Notes under the pieces: generated by a model
Told to the model about the DNA's origin: nothing
The model's input: the letters and a program-made list of their open reading frames with translations, nothing else
Databases searched by the model: none
Made by a program: the position numbers and the translations under genes
In this document: one piece after another, positions 10,661-23,559 of the stretch
Layout: each line of letters opens with the position of its first letter
How positions within the stretch are numbered: the stretch's first letter is position 1
Source of the DNA: Cynocephalus volans
Lineage: Eukaryota > Chordata > Mammalia > Dermoptera > Cynocephalidae
DNA length: 64,000 nt
Assembly: GCF_027409185.1 (NCBI RefSeq)
Contig: NC_084462.1
Span: 186,252,071-186,316,070, forward strand
Direction of reading: 5' to 3'

Positions 10661-13230
10661 ATTTATTTATTTGTTTATTGAAACATAACTGATTGTGCAT
10701 ATTTGGAGGTAGAGACTCGAATATCAATGCCAGTGTGCAATACCTCATCATCAAATCAGGAGAGCTGGAATATTCATCTTTACAAAAGGTCATTACTGTC
10801 TGTGTCCATTAACCAATTTCTCCCTAACACCCTCCCTTCCCCCTCCCATGTCTGTTGACCAAAGCTCTGTTCTGTCCCTTTGAGAGTTCAATGTATTATT
10901 GATATTGTTCGATCTTTCTCTCTTTCTGTCTTTCACTTCTTTATTTTGCCATTACACAATGTGACCTTTTTTGTGGCTCTTCACCAGTTTCTCCCCGACC
11001 CCCTCCCTCCCACTTTCCTGCCTCTGGTGGTCTCAGTTCCACTCTCTCCTTTTGAAAGTTCGAGAAATTATTCTGACTGTTTTATCTTATTTTCTTTTTT
11101 CTTTTTGTTTTTTTTTATTATTTCTGCTCCTACTTATGAGTGAGGACACGTGGAATTTCTCTCTCTGCATCTGCCTTATTTCACTTAACATAATTTTCTC
11201 TAAGTTTATCCATGTTGGTGTGAATGGCAGAATTTCATTCCTTTCATGGCAGAGTAGTATTCCATTGTGTAAATATGCCACATTTTCCTTATCCTGTCAT
11301 TGGCCGGTGGACATTTACGTTGGTTCCAACTCTTGGCTGTTGTAAATAGAGCTGTGATAAACACGGGGGTGCAGGTATTTCTTTGACCTGATGGTTTCCA
11401 TTCCTTTGGGTTTATACCCAGCAGTGGGATTGCTGGATCACATGACAGCTCTATCTACAGTGGCTTGAAAATCCTCCACACTAATTTCCATCGTGGATGT
11501 ACCAATTGACAGTCCCACAAACAGTGTGTGACAATTCCCCTTTCTGTACATGCTCCCCAGCATTTGTTATTCTCTGTCCTTTTGACACTGGCCAGTCTAA
11601 CTGGAGTGAGATGATTTCTCAGTTTTGTTCTGATTTGCGATTCCCTGTTGCAGAGTGATGTTGAGCATTTTTTCAGGTGTCTGGGGCCATTTTTATATCT
11701 TTCTTTGAGAAATTCCTATTTTGATATTTTGCCCATTTTTTAATCACGTTTCTTATTTTTTTACTGGTAAGTTTTTTTCAGTTCTTCGTATATTCTGGAT
11801 ATTAATCCTCTGTCAGATGCATAGATTGTGGATATTTTGTACCATTCTGTTGGTTGTCTTTTCAGTCTGTTAACTATCTCTCTTGCTGTGCAGAAGCTTT
11901 TTAGTTTGCTATAATCCCATTTGTTTATAATATTCTTTTGTCGCTTGTGCTCTGGGGTCTTATTCATAAAGTCCTTACTCAGTCCTACTTCCTGGAGTGT
12001 TTACCATATGTTTTCTTTTAGAACTTTTATAGTTTCACATCTTACATGAAAGTCTTTAATCCATTTTGAATTGATTTTGTTATATGGTGAGAGGGACAGG
12101 TCTAGAATGATTTTGGTATATATGGATGTCCAGTTTTCCAAGCACCATTTTTTGAAGAGGCTGTCATTTCCCCAATGTATGCTCCTCTTGCCCTTGTCAA
12201 ATACCAGTTGGCTGTAAGCACGTGGTTGATTTGGGAGTTCTCTATTCTGTTCCATCAGTGCAAGGGTCTGTTTTATGACACTATCATGCTGTTTGGTTGC
12301 TATAGCTGTATAGTATTATTTGAAGTCATGTAGTGGTGTGCTTGTAGCTTTATTTTGCTTATTTATTTTTTTGCACAGAGTTGCATTGGCTATTGGGGGT
12401 CTTTTGTGGTTCCATATGAATGTTAGGATTTTTGTTTCTATATCTGCCAAAAATGTCATTGGTATTTTCATGGGGATTGCAATGAATCTTTCGATCACTT
12501 GGAGAAGGATGGACATTTTCACAGCATTAAATCTTCTAAGCCATAACATGGAATGTCTTTCCATACTTTGATGTCTTTATAACATTTTCCAGCAATGTTT
12601 GGTATATCTCATTGTAAAGATCTTTCACCTCCTTGGTTAAATTGATTTTTAGGTATTTTAATTTTTTCAAGGAGCTATTTGAGATGGCCTTGCTTTTTTG
12701 ATTTCTTTCTCTGCTAGGTTTCTTAGTGTATAAGAACACTACTGACTTTTCTGTCTTAATTTTGTATCCTGCTGCTTTACTAAATTCATTTACCATCTCT
12801 AGGATTTTTTTGGTGGTGTCCTTAGGTTTTTCTGTATATAAGAAGGTGGTATATGCAAACAGGGACAGTTTACTTTCATGATTTCCAGTCTGGATGCCCT
12901 TTATTTTTTCTCTTTCCTGAGTGCTGTGGTTAGTACTTCCAAGACCATGTTAAATAAGATTAGTGAGGGTGATTATTTTTGTATTCTTCCTGTTCTCAAA
13001 GGAAAGGCTTTCAGATTTCCTCACTCAGGATGATGTAGATGGCAGGTTTGTCATAAATAGTTTTATCGTATTCAGATACTTTCCTTCTAAACAGCATGTG
13101 TTGAAAGTCATTACCGTGAAGGGATATCAAATTTTGTGTAATGCTTTTTCTGCATGTGTTGAGATGGTTATATCTTTTACATGTTTGATTAACTCACAAC
13201 TGATAATGCCTGAATATTGAATATCAAAAA
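10660..13230 (-). mobile_element. 5'-truncated LINE-1 (ORF2 remains and 3' UTR)
   Basis: ORF2 is read on the minus strand in several frames: pieces at 12,796-12,536, 12,564-12,316, 12,255-12,001 and 11,967-11,761 match successive segments of the full-length copy (for example [15 protein letters not shown] near 11,900). The 3' UTR lies to the left and contains two similar pyrimidine-rich blocks (10,800-10,920 and 10,980-11,090). A T-rich stretch near 10,660 marks the tail. Homology stops at about 13,230 within ORF2, so this copy is 5'-truncated and inactive. Confidence 0.85.
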
Positions 13231-14600
13231 ATACTGTGCCACTTCCCTTTGGATTCCATGGTATCGGGTGAGAAATATACTGATGTTTAAGCTGGTGTCC
13301 ACTGTAGATAATGCCTCATTTCTCTCTGGCAGCTCAGTGCTGTCACAGGGGCAGGGTACTGATGGCATTCAACAGAGTGACAAGGGTGGACATGTATGTG
13401 ACAACTCATGATGATGTTGAGCAGATGAGCAGGGTGGGGAGTGAAGGGGGACCAGTTAGAATGAGTCTGTTGTGTGCCTGTTTAGTAAAGGACTTGCAAG
13501 AGCACGACTGAATGCTGATCACAGTGGTGTGGTGGAGAGGAGCTCAGAACGATACAGGGAGGGACATAGAAGCATTTGGGACAAATACAAATGCACTGGA
13601 TTCTATTTATAAAATCTATAAACTTATTAGAGTTAGTTTGTAGATTACCACAGTAAAAGTGATATGTTTTCAATGATATGTGATCCAACAGCACCTGCCA
13701 CTGACTACACAGAGCAGAATGAACGGACCACCACAGCCCTACTGGGTCCTCATCAGGCTGGGAGTCCAGGCGGGGCCTGACTGTGACAGACACATCTGCA
13801 GCTGTCTCCTCAAATCAGCCCAGGTCATTGATCAGTTCCAAATCCTTGAGCTGCAATCCACTGAGACCCTAATCAGATCACTTTCCCCCTCCTGACCTCC
13901 ACCCAACACCCCCAAACTGGTCCATCATTACTGACAGCATGAGGTGTGTGGAACCTCAAAGTTCAAAGTAAAGGCTTTAAACCTTTGAAAAAAAGTTCTT
14001 TAAACGTGTGAAAGTCTTTATGCCCAAATTAAACTGCCAATTTTAACATATCACCTGAGCAAGTTTCAAAGTGTTGTTGAATTCAGTTTCATTGCAAAAT
14101 GTTGACAATTTTTAACATCTGAATTTGGAGGCAAATGTACCTAAAAGGAGAAATAAAGTAGCAAAGCCTCACTCATCCACATTCACCTTTTATCAAGTCC
14201 CAATATGCAAATCAAAGCAACTATTTCACCTGAGGTCGTGGAGTCTTCTCCATGAATGACTTACCCATGGACATTTGCCCTCTCTGAAGGCTCTTTCTTG
14301 TTTCCGCCTCTGTGAAGTCACAGCCAGAGTCGACTTTCTGAACCTCTGAAACCCTCACACACACTGCTGGGCTGAACAGAACTTGTTCCCTCTCACCAAA
14401 GAGCAGCATGACCCCAGGTGCCAGTTGTCAGTGAAGAGACACGCAGTGGCGTTGAGGTGACAGAGGTTGTAAAACATTGGAAGAACTCCTTTGTGATTAC
14501 TAATCATCCATTTTGTCAGTGAAAGACACATTGTTAAAAGTCCGAAGAAAATTCCCATCTTGGAAAGTATTAATTTGGGGAGAAATGATCAGAAAACATA
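13230..14600. other. Intergenic stretch without recognised gene
   Basis: I found no gene, V segment, RSS or clear repeat here. Short open frames exist on both strands but show no domain or codon signal I recognise. Confidence 0.4.
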
Positions 14601-15100
14601 TTCTTTATTTTTATTTTTTTAATTGAAAGATAACTGATTATATATATATATGTATTTTGGGGGGGTGGTAAATAATAAAGAATGGAATATTACAAATGCG
14701 GAGACAATGTGGTGATCAAATCAGGATCATTAGTAGAATCACGTTTGCATAAAGTCACCAGTCCCCGTGGTCCTTAACTATTTCCTCACTGTCCCCCCTC
14801 CCACTCCCATTCCAGGCTCTAATAACGAGACTTTTGTTCTCTCTCTTTTATTATTATTATTTTTTTTTTTGTGGAAAGTTCAGTGTGGTGCTGTGATTAT
14901 TTATTTCTTTATTTGTTAATAGCAAACATATTACTAAGCCTTTGTTTATACGCTCTTAGGTTTCTAAATATGAGATTTTTGGAAAGTTCTCTCCAGTTAT
15001 AAAGACGGTCGGCTGATTTAAGAAGGGTTTGTAGTAGCAGAGAAACTGCAAACCATTTCAATTGATGTGACTTTGTTGAAATCGCAGTGCCCAAGACTTC
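14600..15100 (-). mobile_element. LINE-1 3' end fragment
   Basis: The block TTTTTTTAATTGAAAGATAACTGATTATATATA, followed by a pyrimidine-rich CCCCCCTCCCACTCCC segment near 14,794-14,812, parallels the 3' UTR of the minus L1 at 10,670-10,860. T-rich runs on the plus strand indicate the A-rich tail of a minus-strand element. Confidence 0.6.
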
Positions 15101-15499
15101 ACTGAAAATCCATGTATGATGCTGTTTTTAACCTGGGGAGACACTACATGTAGGTATTGCAGGTGGCTGGTGCAGAGAACATCTGCCCATTGGCTGAATT
15201 TCCTTCTGGAGACTTCTCACAGCATTTTCAACTCTCCGTCAGCACCAGATATTGCTATTTTCATGGTCTGCCATCTTTGTAAATATTTTACACATCATAA
15301 TTTATGTATATCTCATCACAGTTGTATTAGGAGATGTAACTACCCACCTTTTCATTGATGTGTTTCCATTTCTGGCCAGTCTGCTTCTGTTCCATAATCT
15401 ACACATCTATCCTTTTGCCAAAACAAAACCAAGGTTCTCTTGACTCCTAAATTATTTGAGTTTTCCTGTAAGGTTTCTAACACGTTCTTAAATTTCTAT

Positions 15500-16620
15500 A
15501 AAGTAAAAATTCCGTTCAGATTTTGATTTTGAATGCACTGAATCTGTAGAATGATTTGAAGAAAATTGTTACATTAAAAATATGAAGTCTCCCAACACAT
15601 GAATAAATTCTCTGTTTGTTCAGGTCTTTACAAATCTCTCTAAATAGCGCTTTATAGCTTTCAGTATAAAAGTCTTTGCCAATCTTTGTTAGATTTACTC
15701 TTCTTATTTTAGTGTAGGGTAATGGCATTGCTTTTTAAAAATTTTCGTGGATAAGTTTTGTTGCTTGGTAAATAGAAATATATAGCATTGTTAAAAACAG
15801 AATTTATATCTTTAGAGCAGTTTTATGTTAAGTGCTAAATTAAGCAAAAGATTCAGAGAGTTCCCATATGTCCCCTTCCCCACATGCACAGCCTCCCCCA
15901 CCAGTGTGGCACATTATTTACAACCGATATTTGTGAATTTGCCTTCAATCAAATAGCTTTCCCTAGTTGACTTTTTTTTTGTAGCTTTATTATTTTTTTT
16001 TGTAGATTCCTTCCAATTTTTTTACCAGCATAATCATGTTATTGGTGAATAAAGAGTTTTAGTTTTTCCTTTCCAAAATTTATTCTTCTTTATTTCTCAT
16101 CTTGTTGGGCTCACTAGTTTCTCCAGGACAATGATGAGCACAGGGGACAGATTTCAACAACTTAACATTAATGTGCTGACAGCTGCCACATTCTTACATG
16201 CTTTTACCAGACACAGGAACTTAATTTCCAAATTTATTTAGCAGAGAGGTGTCATGAGAATGTGCTCAAGTTTATCAACTTATTTTTTCTTCTTTTATTT
16301 ACCAAGCAGGTAACATGTTTTTTTCTTCTTTAGTCTACTAACGTGTTGATTTACAGTAGCTGATGTTTTACAGAAGTGAACTCACACAGTATTGAAGTAA
16401 CCGCCATCAAGCACACAATTCTGCAGCATTTTGTGCATTCACTGTCATGCAGCTGCCACCTCCATGTCATGACCTTCAATCCTGGAACCGCTCCCAATAG
16501 GTATTCTGGTCATGATATTGCACGCATCTCACACATTGTTATATTCCATTCCCAGAGCTGTTTAGGACTTTTGCTTCTATTTTCATGAGAGATATTAACC
16601 TGTAATTTTTTTTCATGTAA
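15500..16620 (-). mobile_element. Decayed LINE-1 fragments
   Basis: A 70-codon minus frame at 15,728-15,516 reads like the L1 ORF2 segment around KDLYNEIYKAL...IGRLHI. The rest to about 16,620 is AT-rich with scattered L1-like matches. The pieces may belong to more than one insertion. Confidence 0.5.
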
Positions 16621-17870
16621 TATTACAGTTTTTTATCTTAGAATTACACAAGTTACATAGAACTAGTTAGTACATGTGCCCTATTTCTTTATTCTGTGAA
16701 AGAATGTGTGCAAGATGGTATTTGTTTCTCAGATATTCATGGGTTACAAGGCTAAATATTATATAAAGAGGTAAATTTCCACATTTGCACAAACTGAGCT
16801 GTGCTTGCAGAGAAGCACCAATAAAAACCTCAAAATGTATATTTTATTTTGGTTGTTGTTGAAGTTTACAACCAGATACCAAATGTTTGTGAGAATTAGA
16901 AGGGCCCCCAAACAGGCAGGGTGATCTGAAGAAGGTAAATGGGTTAGTAGGATTTGACTACTTGACGCCAGGCCTTGTCATGAACATGTGTAATTCAGGC
17001 AGTTTGCAATGGCACAGAGAAGGGCAGTGCACCTTCATGCTGGGTTGGCAGCCGGAGACAGGGGCTGGATATCCACATGAGGAAAAGATAAACTGGATCC
17101 TTAACACCAGTTATACTGTAAAAAAAAAAAAATTCAAGTTAAATTGTAGATTAAAATATGAAAATTAAAATGTTAGAGATTTAAACAATTTTAATTTCTA
17201 TAGTATGCATAAAATGGAAACAAAAGAAAACAAACAAACAAACAAAACACAGGGCCTAAAATACAATAAATATAAAGGAAACATTTGATATATTGGGGTT
17301 TAAAATTTGAAATTTTCTTCATCATGTGACACCATTATGAGAATGAAATCAAGAGCAGCAATGTGGGAAAAAGTGACTCGACGTACATTTACCCCCCGAA
17401 GATTCCCATGCATGCACCTGCCAGAGTGGCTGAAAACACAGACGAGCAGCGGAGGACAGGTAGAGGGACAGGAGCAGCTCCAGTGCCCATGGGGATGACA
17501 GCCAATCACATTTTTCAGTGCCTCTGATGTGACAGTAGGTCGATGTGGGCAATGGGACCATCTGTGTGACAGTGTCTACTAACGCTGAGGAGAAGAGTCA
17601 TCCACACATGACTCTATTTCTAACATGTGTTTACATGACAGATTTACCTACATATCTCCACAAAAGGACATGCAGTTTTGCCCCTAGCAGCAACATGTCT
17701 ATGTCTTGAACTGGGCACCAGCTGCCTGTCCTCTCACAGCAGGTTTTCAGTGCACACAACACTCCATGTTTGGATTCATTCACATGCAGTCAGAGAGGGG
17801 CAGCACGAACCCATGGTTTAGACATTGGGTGTGACTCATGTGCAGCAGGGCTTGGATAAAGGGGCTTCAG
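16620..17870. other. Intergenic stretch, AT-rich
   Basis: Nothing is recognisable except an A-rich spot at 17,121-17,132 and a CAAA-type repeat at 17,231-17,247. These could be decayed retroposon tails. Confidence 0.35.
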
Positions 17871-17874
17871 GGGC

Positions 17875-18235
17875 TGTGCTACAATTGTAAAGTTGCAGTG
17901 GTTATTTTACAGTTTTGGAGGCTGGAAGTCCAGGACTCAGGGGTGCATCTGGTGAGAGCCTTCTTCTAGGTGGGGGCTCTCTACAGGGTCTCAGGGTGTC
18001 ACAGTTGTCACATGGTGGCTGAGCAAGAGCTTATGTCTATGTGCTTCTTCCTCTCTTTGTAAAGCCCCCAATCTCCTCCCTGGTAACTCATTAAACCCTT
18101 AACCCAAGAATCCATCCATGAGGTCCCAATACTCACAATCCAATCACCTGTTAAAGTCCCCAACTTTCAAGTACCTTATTGGGGATTAAGTTCCAACATA
18201 AGCTTTGGAGGGGAAACACATTGAGACCACAGAAG
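17875..18235 (-). repeat. MaLR-type solo LTR
   Basis: Reversed, the block starts near TGGTCTCAATGTGTTTCCCC and continues with AAAGCTTATGTTGGAAC and a segment ending in TGGACTTCCAGCCTCC. This is the typical skeleton of MLT/MST-class mammalian apparent LTR retrotransposons. No internal region or second LTR is adjacent. Assignment rests on family knowledge and was not checked against a library. Confidence 0.55.
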
Positions 18236-18239
18236 AGAC

Positions 18240-19978
18240 CCTGGACACATTGTGAGTTTTGACATAGGTGCACTGTAGCGAGTGGTGTGCAGTGGTGACA
18301 TATGTGGCATGTAAGGCTGGCACTGTTTTCTGCAGCACAGCCTTCTTGTCCTGGAGTGTCACCTGGGCAGTGGCTGGTGGGTTTACACTAATGAGCGCCC
18401 TCACAGACATGACATGGTACCTCGCCTGAACATCTTTGGCAGCATACCTACCAGAGTGCTACTCCCCATAGAGTTGTGTTCTGACACTTTCTCCTCCTGG
18501 CTTCTAGGAGCAAAGGTCATGCAAAGCGATGGCTGGAAGGACCTTCTGTCCCACATTAGGGGCTCTATCAAAGCTCCTGAGATGGGGGCCTGGAGATGTC
18601 TGCTTCTGGCTCTGGATACTTTTCACAGAAGAACGCACACCCATCTGTCCTCCCACACTCCGTTCTGACCCACGCTTATCCTCACCACTTTGGTGAATGG
18701 TCTCAGTTCATGGAGAGGTAGCAGGACTTGAACATGCCCTGGTGGAGGACAAATCATTGTCTACTTTTACCTTTTAAAGCTTATCCAAGTGTATCATTGG
18801 CGATGGGACAATTGATTCACTGTTGTTCATTCTGCTAGGAACGTGTCTGTTTTCCTGGATGAACAAATCCTATCACTAGAGCTATGACATGGAACCCACC
18901 TGGGACAGCTCAGCAGAACTCAGTAGCTTATGACTGGGCAGTGCAGGAGAGTTCCCTGGTGGCCTTGGGACTCCAGTTCTCCCCCTTTCCCTGCTTGTAG
19001 TTCTCAGGAATAACTGTTGAATGTGCTGGAAAGACAATGTCCTGAGACAGGAAGGGACTGGACAGAATGTCCTGGGCCGTGTTCCCATCCCTCCCAAGGA
19101 ATGTAACATCTTGAGTTAGGGAGGAACTGGCTGGGACACTCCAGCATTTTTCCTTCCTCCGCTGGATACAGGATGTCCTTCAGAGCTTTAGCCAAGTGGG
19201 GCATGTGACCTCTGGGGTTCACCACCTGGAGTAGGCTGCCTTTCGGGGTCCTGTTGCTGCGGTACAGGTGGGACACACACAGTTGAGACTCCATCTGCCC
19301 TGGGCAGCTTTCCTGAGTGTTGGGGACAGCTCACAGAGATCCGAGGCTTCTGTCCCTTGTCTACCTGTGAGTGATAAGCCTACTTCGTGTAACCTGTTGC
19401 ATGTGAGCATGCTCTGTCTTGCTGGATCCAGACACGTTGGTGACTGTGTGCAGTGAGCCTGTGTCTCCAGCTACACATTCACATTTGGGTGCGCCGCATC
19501 CACCCATTTCCACCTGAGCTCACGGCTGCTGCAGTCCCTCTGCCACTTGGCCAGGTCTGTTGTGGAGACCCGAGAGCAAGAGCCTCTCTACAGTCTGCAG
19601 GTAACCTTGAGACCCATGGGGATATGGAGAACAGTGGCCAAGATGAGGTGTCTATGTCCCGCTCCACCAACCGGTCCTTAGCAGGAGTGGCCCTCGCTCC
19701 TCACAACTTCAGCCCAGCCAGGTGTGGACACGTCCTCCTTACCTCAGGCTTGACCTTGGCTCTGGACACTTGGTTAGGGGGGACCATTGGAACCTGGACC
19801 ACAGCTCCCTTCTCCCTCCCTGTGCCCACGCAGGGCAAGGGACCAAGGGACTTGTGGGTGAGGAGCAGTTCAGAAAGGAAATCCCCCCAGGCCTCCCTTG
19901 CACTTGCCTCTGGGACTGGACCACTGCCTGCTGTGGGTTCCCTGTTCCACCTGGCGCCCCTGCATGCCCTTGCAAGGA
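18240..19978. other. GC-rich intergenic stretch of the V locus
   Basis: The stretch contains several open frames on both strands, the largest on the plus strand at 19,453-20,229. It overlaps the V pseudogene in antisense at its end and shows no domain. I found no V exon, RSS or octamer here. Confidence 0.4.
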
Positions 19979-20017
19979 AGTCTGTGTCTGAGCTTGCACT
20001 GACATCCCCTCTCTATG
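19979..20017 (-). promoter_or_regulatory. Degenerate RSS of the IGHV3-like pseudogene
   Basis: Read on the minus strand: heptamer CATAGAG (20,011-20,017), 23-base spacer, nonamer ACACAGACT. The heptamer departs from CACAGTG in the critical third base and at later bases, so RAG cleavage should be poor. Confidence 0.75.
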
Positions 20018-20440
20018 TCTCACACAGTAATGCACGGCTGTGTCCTCAGGGGTCACACTGTATTGACAGATACAGCGTGTTCTTGGAATCATCTCTAGAA
20101 ACAATAAATCTGCCTTTCACAGGCCCAGCGGACTCTCTCGTGAGGCCATTGGCAGGATGTCTTTTCAAACCAACCCACTCCAGCCCTTCCCTGGAGCCTG
20201 CTGGACTCAGATCATCCAGTTGTTGCTGAAGGTGAACCCTGAGGCTGCACAGGAGAGTCTCAGAGACCCCAGAGGCTGCACCAAGTCTCCCCTGGACTCC
20301 ACCAGCTGCACCTCATGCCAGACACCTGCAAACACAGAGACATAATATTTATGTTGTCTCTAATGGATGCAACAGAGGCACACCCAAGACTCTCAATGCA
20401 CCCCACAACTGAAAAACGACTTTGGTCGATGATGAGGAAT
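20018..20440 (-). pseudogene. IGHV pseudogene, IGHV3-like (clan III)
   Basis: The V exon (20,018-20,325) follows an acceptor GTTTGCAG/GTGTCTGG. FR1 reads EVQLVES...[13 protein letters not shown], a clear IGHV3 signature, and the first cysteine is kept. The conserved FR2 tryptophan codon is TGA (WMI* before VQQAPGKG). A base is missing in the GKGLEW segment, which shifts frame, and FR3 is shortened around LYLS. The long CDR2 resembles the human IGHV3-15/3-72/3-73 type. The second cysteine survives (HYCVR). The leader is decayed: a likely L-PART1 near 20,440-20,480 has AGG in place of ATG. The RSS heptamer is also degenerate. Non-functional. Confidence 0.9.
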
Positions 20441-20565
20441 AAAACCCAGCTTGGCTTGGAGTTCCTGGTGGAGCTGCTGGGTTCTGTCCTGTCCCAAAAC
20501 CTGGGTGGAGCTCCACTTTGAGAAAGCCTGGCAAGCCCCCCGTTTGTAACAGCAGAGGAGAATCC

Positions 20566-20573
20566 ATTTGCAT
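20566..20573 (-). promoter_or_regulatory. Octamer of the IGHV3-like pseudogene promoter
   Basis: The minus strand reads ATGCAAAT exactly, upstream of the decayed leader. This is the standard V promoter octamer. It is intact although the gene is dead. Confidence 0.75.
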
Positions 20574-20719
20574 GTGCTGCAGACACAACTGTGCAGCCCA
20601 GACATCGTGCTGTGTGCATGAAATTTTCATCCGATGAATGACCCCAGGTGCAGCCAGAACCAAGAATGCCTGCAACAAGGTGGCCCCTGTCCTGAGCATT
20701 CCTCCCACTCTGTCTTTAC

Positions 20720-21850
20720 AAGACCCAGGTGATCCGACCCATCCCTTCTGATATGATCCTCAGGAACTGAAATTCCTCTGGCCTCAGGGTTCTATGGATG
20801 AGGATGAGGAGCCTGTGAGGTCTGCCCCAGATGTGCCGTGGTTGGGGCCATCTTCCTACTTTCCTTCATTTCCTGTGTGATGTGTGAACTTCCCAAGTCT
20901 TGGGAATAAGAATTTAAAATGGAACAGCATTTTTATTTTGAGTTGGAAACTCTTATTTTTCCCAGTAGGTTCTTACACAAACTCTAACATATAAACCTGG
21001 TAGAAAGCCTTCATCTGAGGCTGTGGCGGGCATCCCTGTTTTATTGACTTCTCTCCTGCAGCATGAAAACTGCCTTCCTGAAATGAAGGTCTCAGTCCCC
21101 ATCACCACTGTTATTGTGCGAGAGTTTTGTGTCCCGCAAGCATCTCCAGTTCTGATAATTTCCCTCAGTTGTAAACAAGAAAGGAACATGTTGGCTGTTA
21201 GGATCAAAACTCCAGGATATAAAGTTGAGTTGATGAAATATCCAGGCACCAAGGACCCCACAGGGATACCCCATCTCCTGCCGAGCCTGGGTCTTACAGA
21301 GGGAGCGAACTTTCCTAGGGCTACAGATTGGAGTTGAGGGGGGAAGGGAAAGGAGGTTGAGGGATCATTGGAAGGGGACAAAGGGGACAAAAGTATTTTC
21401 TGGTAATGGGTGTGCCCCCAATATGTATCTGGCACCCACATCATGGGCAGGAGGGGGGATAATCAGATTTGTATCTCAGGAATATTTGAAATAAGTAAAT
21501 AATATAATAAAATAAAGAAAGAACAAAGAAAAGACAAACCAAGACTAGAACAACTTAATAGAGCAGATGGACCCAAACAGTACATAGAACTTTCAACCAA
21601 ACCAAAAAATATGTACATTTTTCTCAAGCACACATGGAACGTTCTACAGAATAGATTCTATTTTATGCAACAAAACACATATGAAGATTAAAATTGTTCC
21701 AACATCTATTCTGACCGCAGCAAATCAATAGTCACAAGAAGGTGTAATTCACCAATGTGAGGAAACTAAAGAGCACTCATGTGAACAACCATTTTATCAA
21801 CAGGAAATGAAAAGATGATTTTAAAATATCTCCAGAAATAAAAATTAAAG
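20720..21850. other. Intergenic stretch with a G-rich, A-tailed block
   Basis: From about 21,320 the plus strand is purine-rich (GAGGGGGGAAGGG) and runs to an A-rich end near 21,500-21,545. This resembles the 3' UTR and tail of the L1 family seen at 53,280-53,470. The rest is unassigned. Confidence 0.4.
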
Positions 21851-22920
21851 CACAGTTTAACACAGGTTATGAGATGTGGCCAAACCTTCCCAGTGAAAAA
21901 GAACAGTGAGGAACAGCTTCGTTGGACAGTTATGGGACCTCAAACAGCCAGCCCTTGTTTGTTCTGATTACTCTATTTCTAGAACATATTTCGAACCATG
22001 ACTAAGTAGAGACATCGCTGGGATACACGGATGGTTAATATAAGCAAGTTGCTGCGTGAGATAAACCACATCACAGAATGAAATAAAAACAGCACAATCA
22101 TCTCAGCAAACGCAAAAAGGGCACTTGCTACAATTCAAGATATTTTTTATAATAAAAAATTTCAGCACATTATTTATAGAAAAAATATACCTCATTACTT
22201 TAAAGGTAACACAGAGCAATCCCATAGTTAACCACATGCTTCACAGCGACAGTGAAAAGCTTTATACACATGACCAGGAACAAGACATAACCCCCCCTCT
22301 CCACTACTCTTCAACATGGAACTGGAAGCACCAGCCAGATCAGTAAGTTAATAATGAGAAATAAATGAGGTCCACATTGGAAAAAACAATGAAAACTGTT
22401 TCTGTTTGCTGATATCATCATCTCATATATGAAAAAACTAAAGTCCACACCCCACCTAATAACTGTGAGAACTAACAATTTAGTATTGCTGCACGATACA
22501 AAATCAACACACAGAAATCAGTGGCATTTCTATAAACCAAAAACTATCTATAAAACAAATCAATAAAACAAATTCATTTTCTATAGCATCAGAAAAAAGA
22601 ATTAAATTCTAGGAAAAAAGTTAAGCAAATAGGTGAAAGATGTATATACTTAAAATTCTAAAACATTAATGAAAAACTAATCAAATGACATCATGAAGGA
22701 AAGAATAACTTGTGTTCATTGGTTTTAAGAATTAATGTAATTATACGGTTTATATTACTCAAGGATAAAACACAATCATTATCAGCATCCCATTGTAACT
22801 TTTCACACATAAATGAAAAGTAACTCTAAAATGTGTTTAAAAACACAGAAAACTACAAATAGCCAAAGCAATTCTGAACTTAACAGAGTTGCAGGCCATC
22901 TATGATTTTTACAAAAAAAA
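21850..22920 (+). mobile_element. Decayed LINE-1 ORF2 fragment with inverted junction
   Basis: From about 22,000 the plus strand parallels the L1 ORF2 RT region: a GGGATRCA...GGTT stretch equivalent to the PGMQGWF codons, then a GTTTGCTGAT segment equivalent to FADD. Just left of 22,000 is a short L1 piece in the opposite orientation. The same junction is seen at about 43,010. Confidence 0.6.
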
Positions 22921-22979
22921 AAAAAATATGTTTTCTACTTAAACTTTCTGAGATTACTACAGTTTAAGTCATGTTCAAA

Positions 22980-23540
22980 TTTCCTGGAAAATACGGGTTT
23001 TAGATTTTTGGCTTCTTTAGACAACTGTAATCTCAATTGGCTGCAGACTGCAAGTCCTGACCTTCCTACTGGTAACTGTCATCCCAATGTCAATGTGGGC
23101 TTCTTAGTCCTTGAAGCACAGCTCAGGCATGATCCCTTGCACACCTCTCAGGAGGCAGCCTGGAGCCTTGACTGTGATCTCCACCCACATTCATTCTCTG
23201 AGCCTGTGCTTTGTGGGTCCCCTTCAGCTATGTACCTGCAGGTCAGGAGGTGAGCCAGGTCTCCATGCAGATGCAGCAGCTTCCTCTCCACCTGCTCCTC
23301 TCCCTGCTGTTCTCTCCACTGGCTGCTTCCTAGGGGGCTCCTTTCTGTCTTTATTTCCACCAAGGCAGAGTTTTCACTGTTGCTGGTGTACGAGTTCAGC
23401 AGGGATGGAGAATTCCAGATGCTCACACCACTAGGACATGGCTGGGATGGAAAGGGCTGCTGCCTGGTGGTTGTCACTTATGATGTTGTGTGAACCTGGC
23501 TGAACATTTCTGATCCAAAGGAACCACAGTCATCACCTTC
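22980..23540. other. Unassigned GC-richer block
   Basis: The block is more GC-rich than its L1 surroundings and has overlapping open frames on both strands (longest 107-109 codons). No V-region, RSS or domain motif is visible. It may be an old non-L1 repeat or a locus-specific sequence. Confidence 0.3.
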
Positions 23541-23559
23541 TAGTGTCCAGAATATGATA

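Noticed and set aside
19453..20229. Plus-strand open frame of 258 codons
   Set aside because: It runs antisense over the IGHV3-like pseudogene and its GC-rich flank, shows no domain or signal, and has no splice context. It is treated as a chance frame.
23008..23477. A possible fifth IGHV segment in the GC-rich block
   Set aside because: No CACAGTG-type heptamer with 23-base spacer, no YYC or WxRQ equivalents and no octamer were found.
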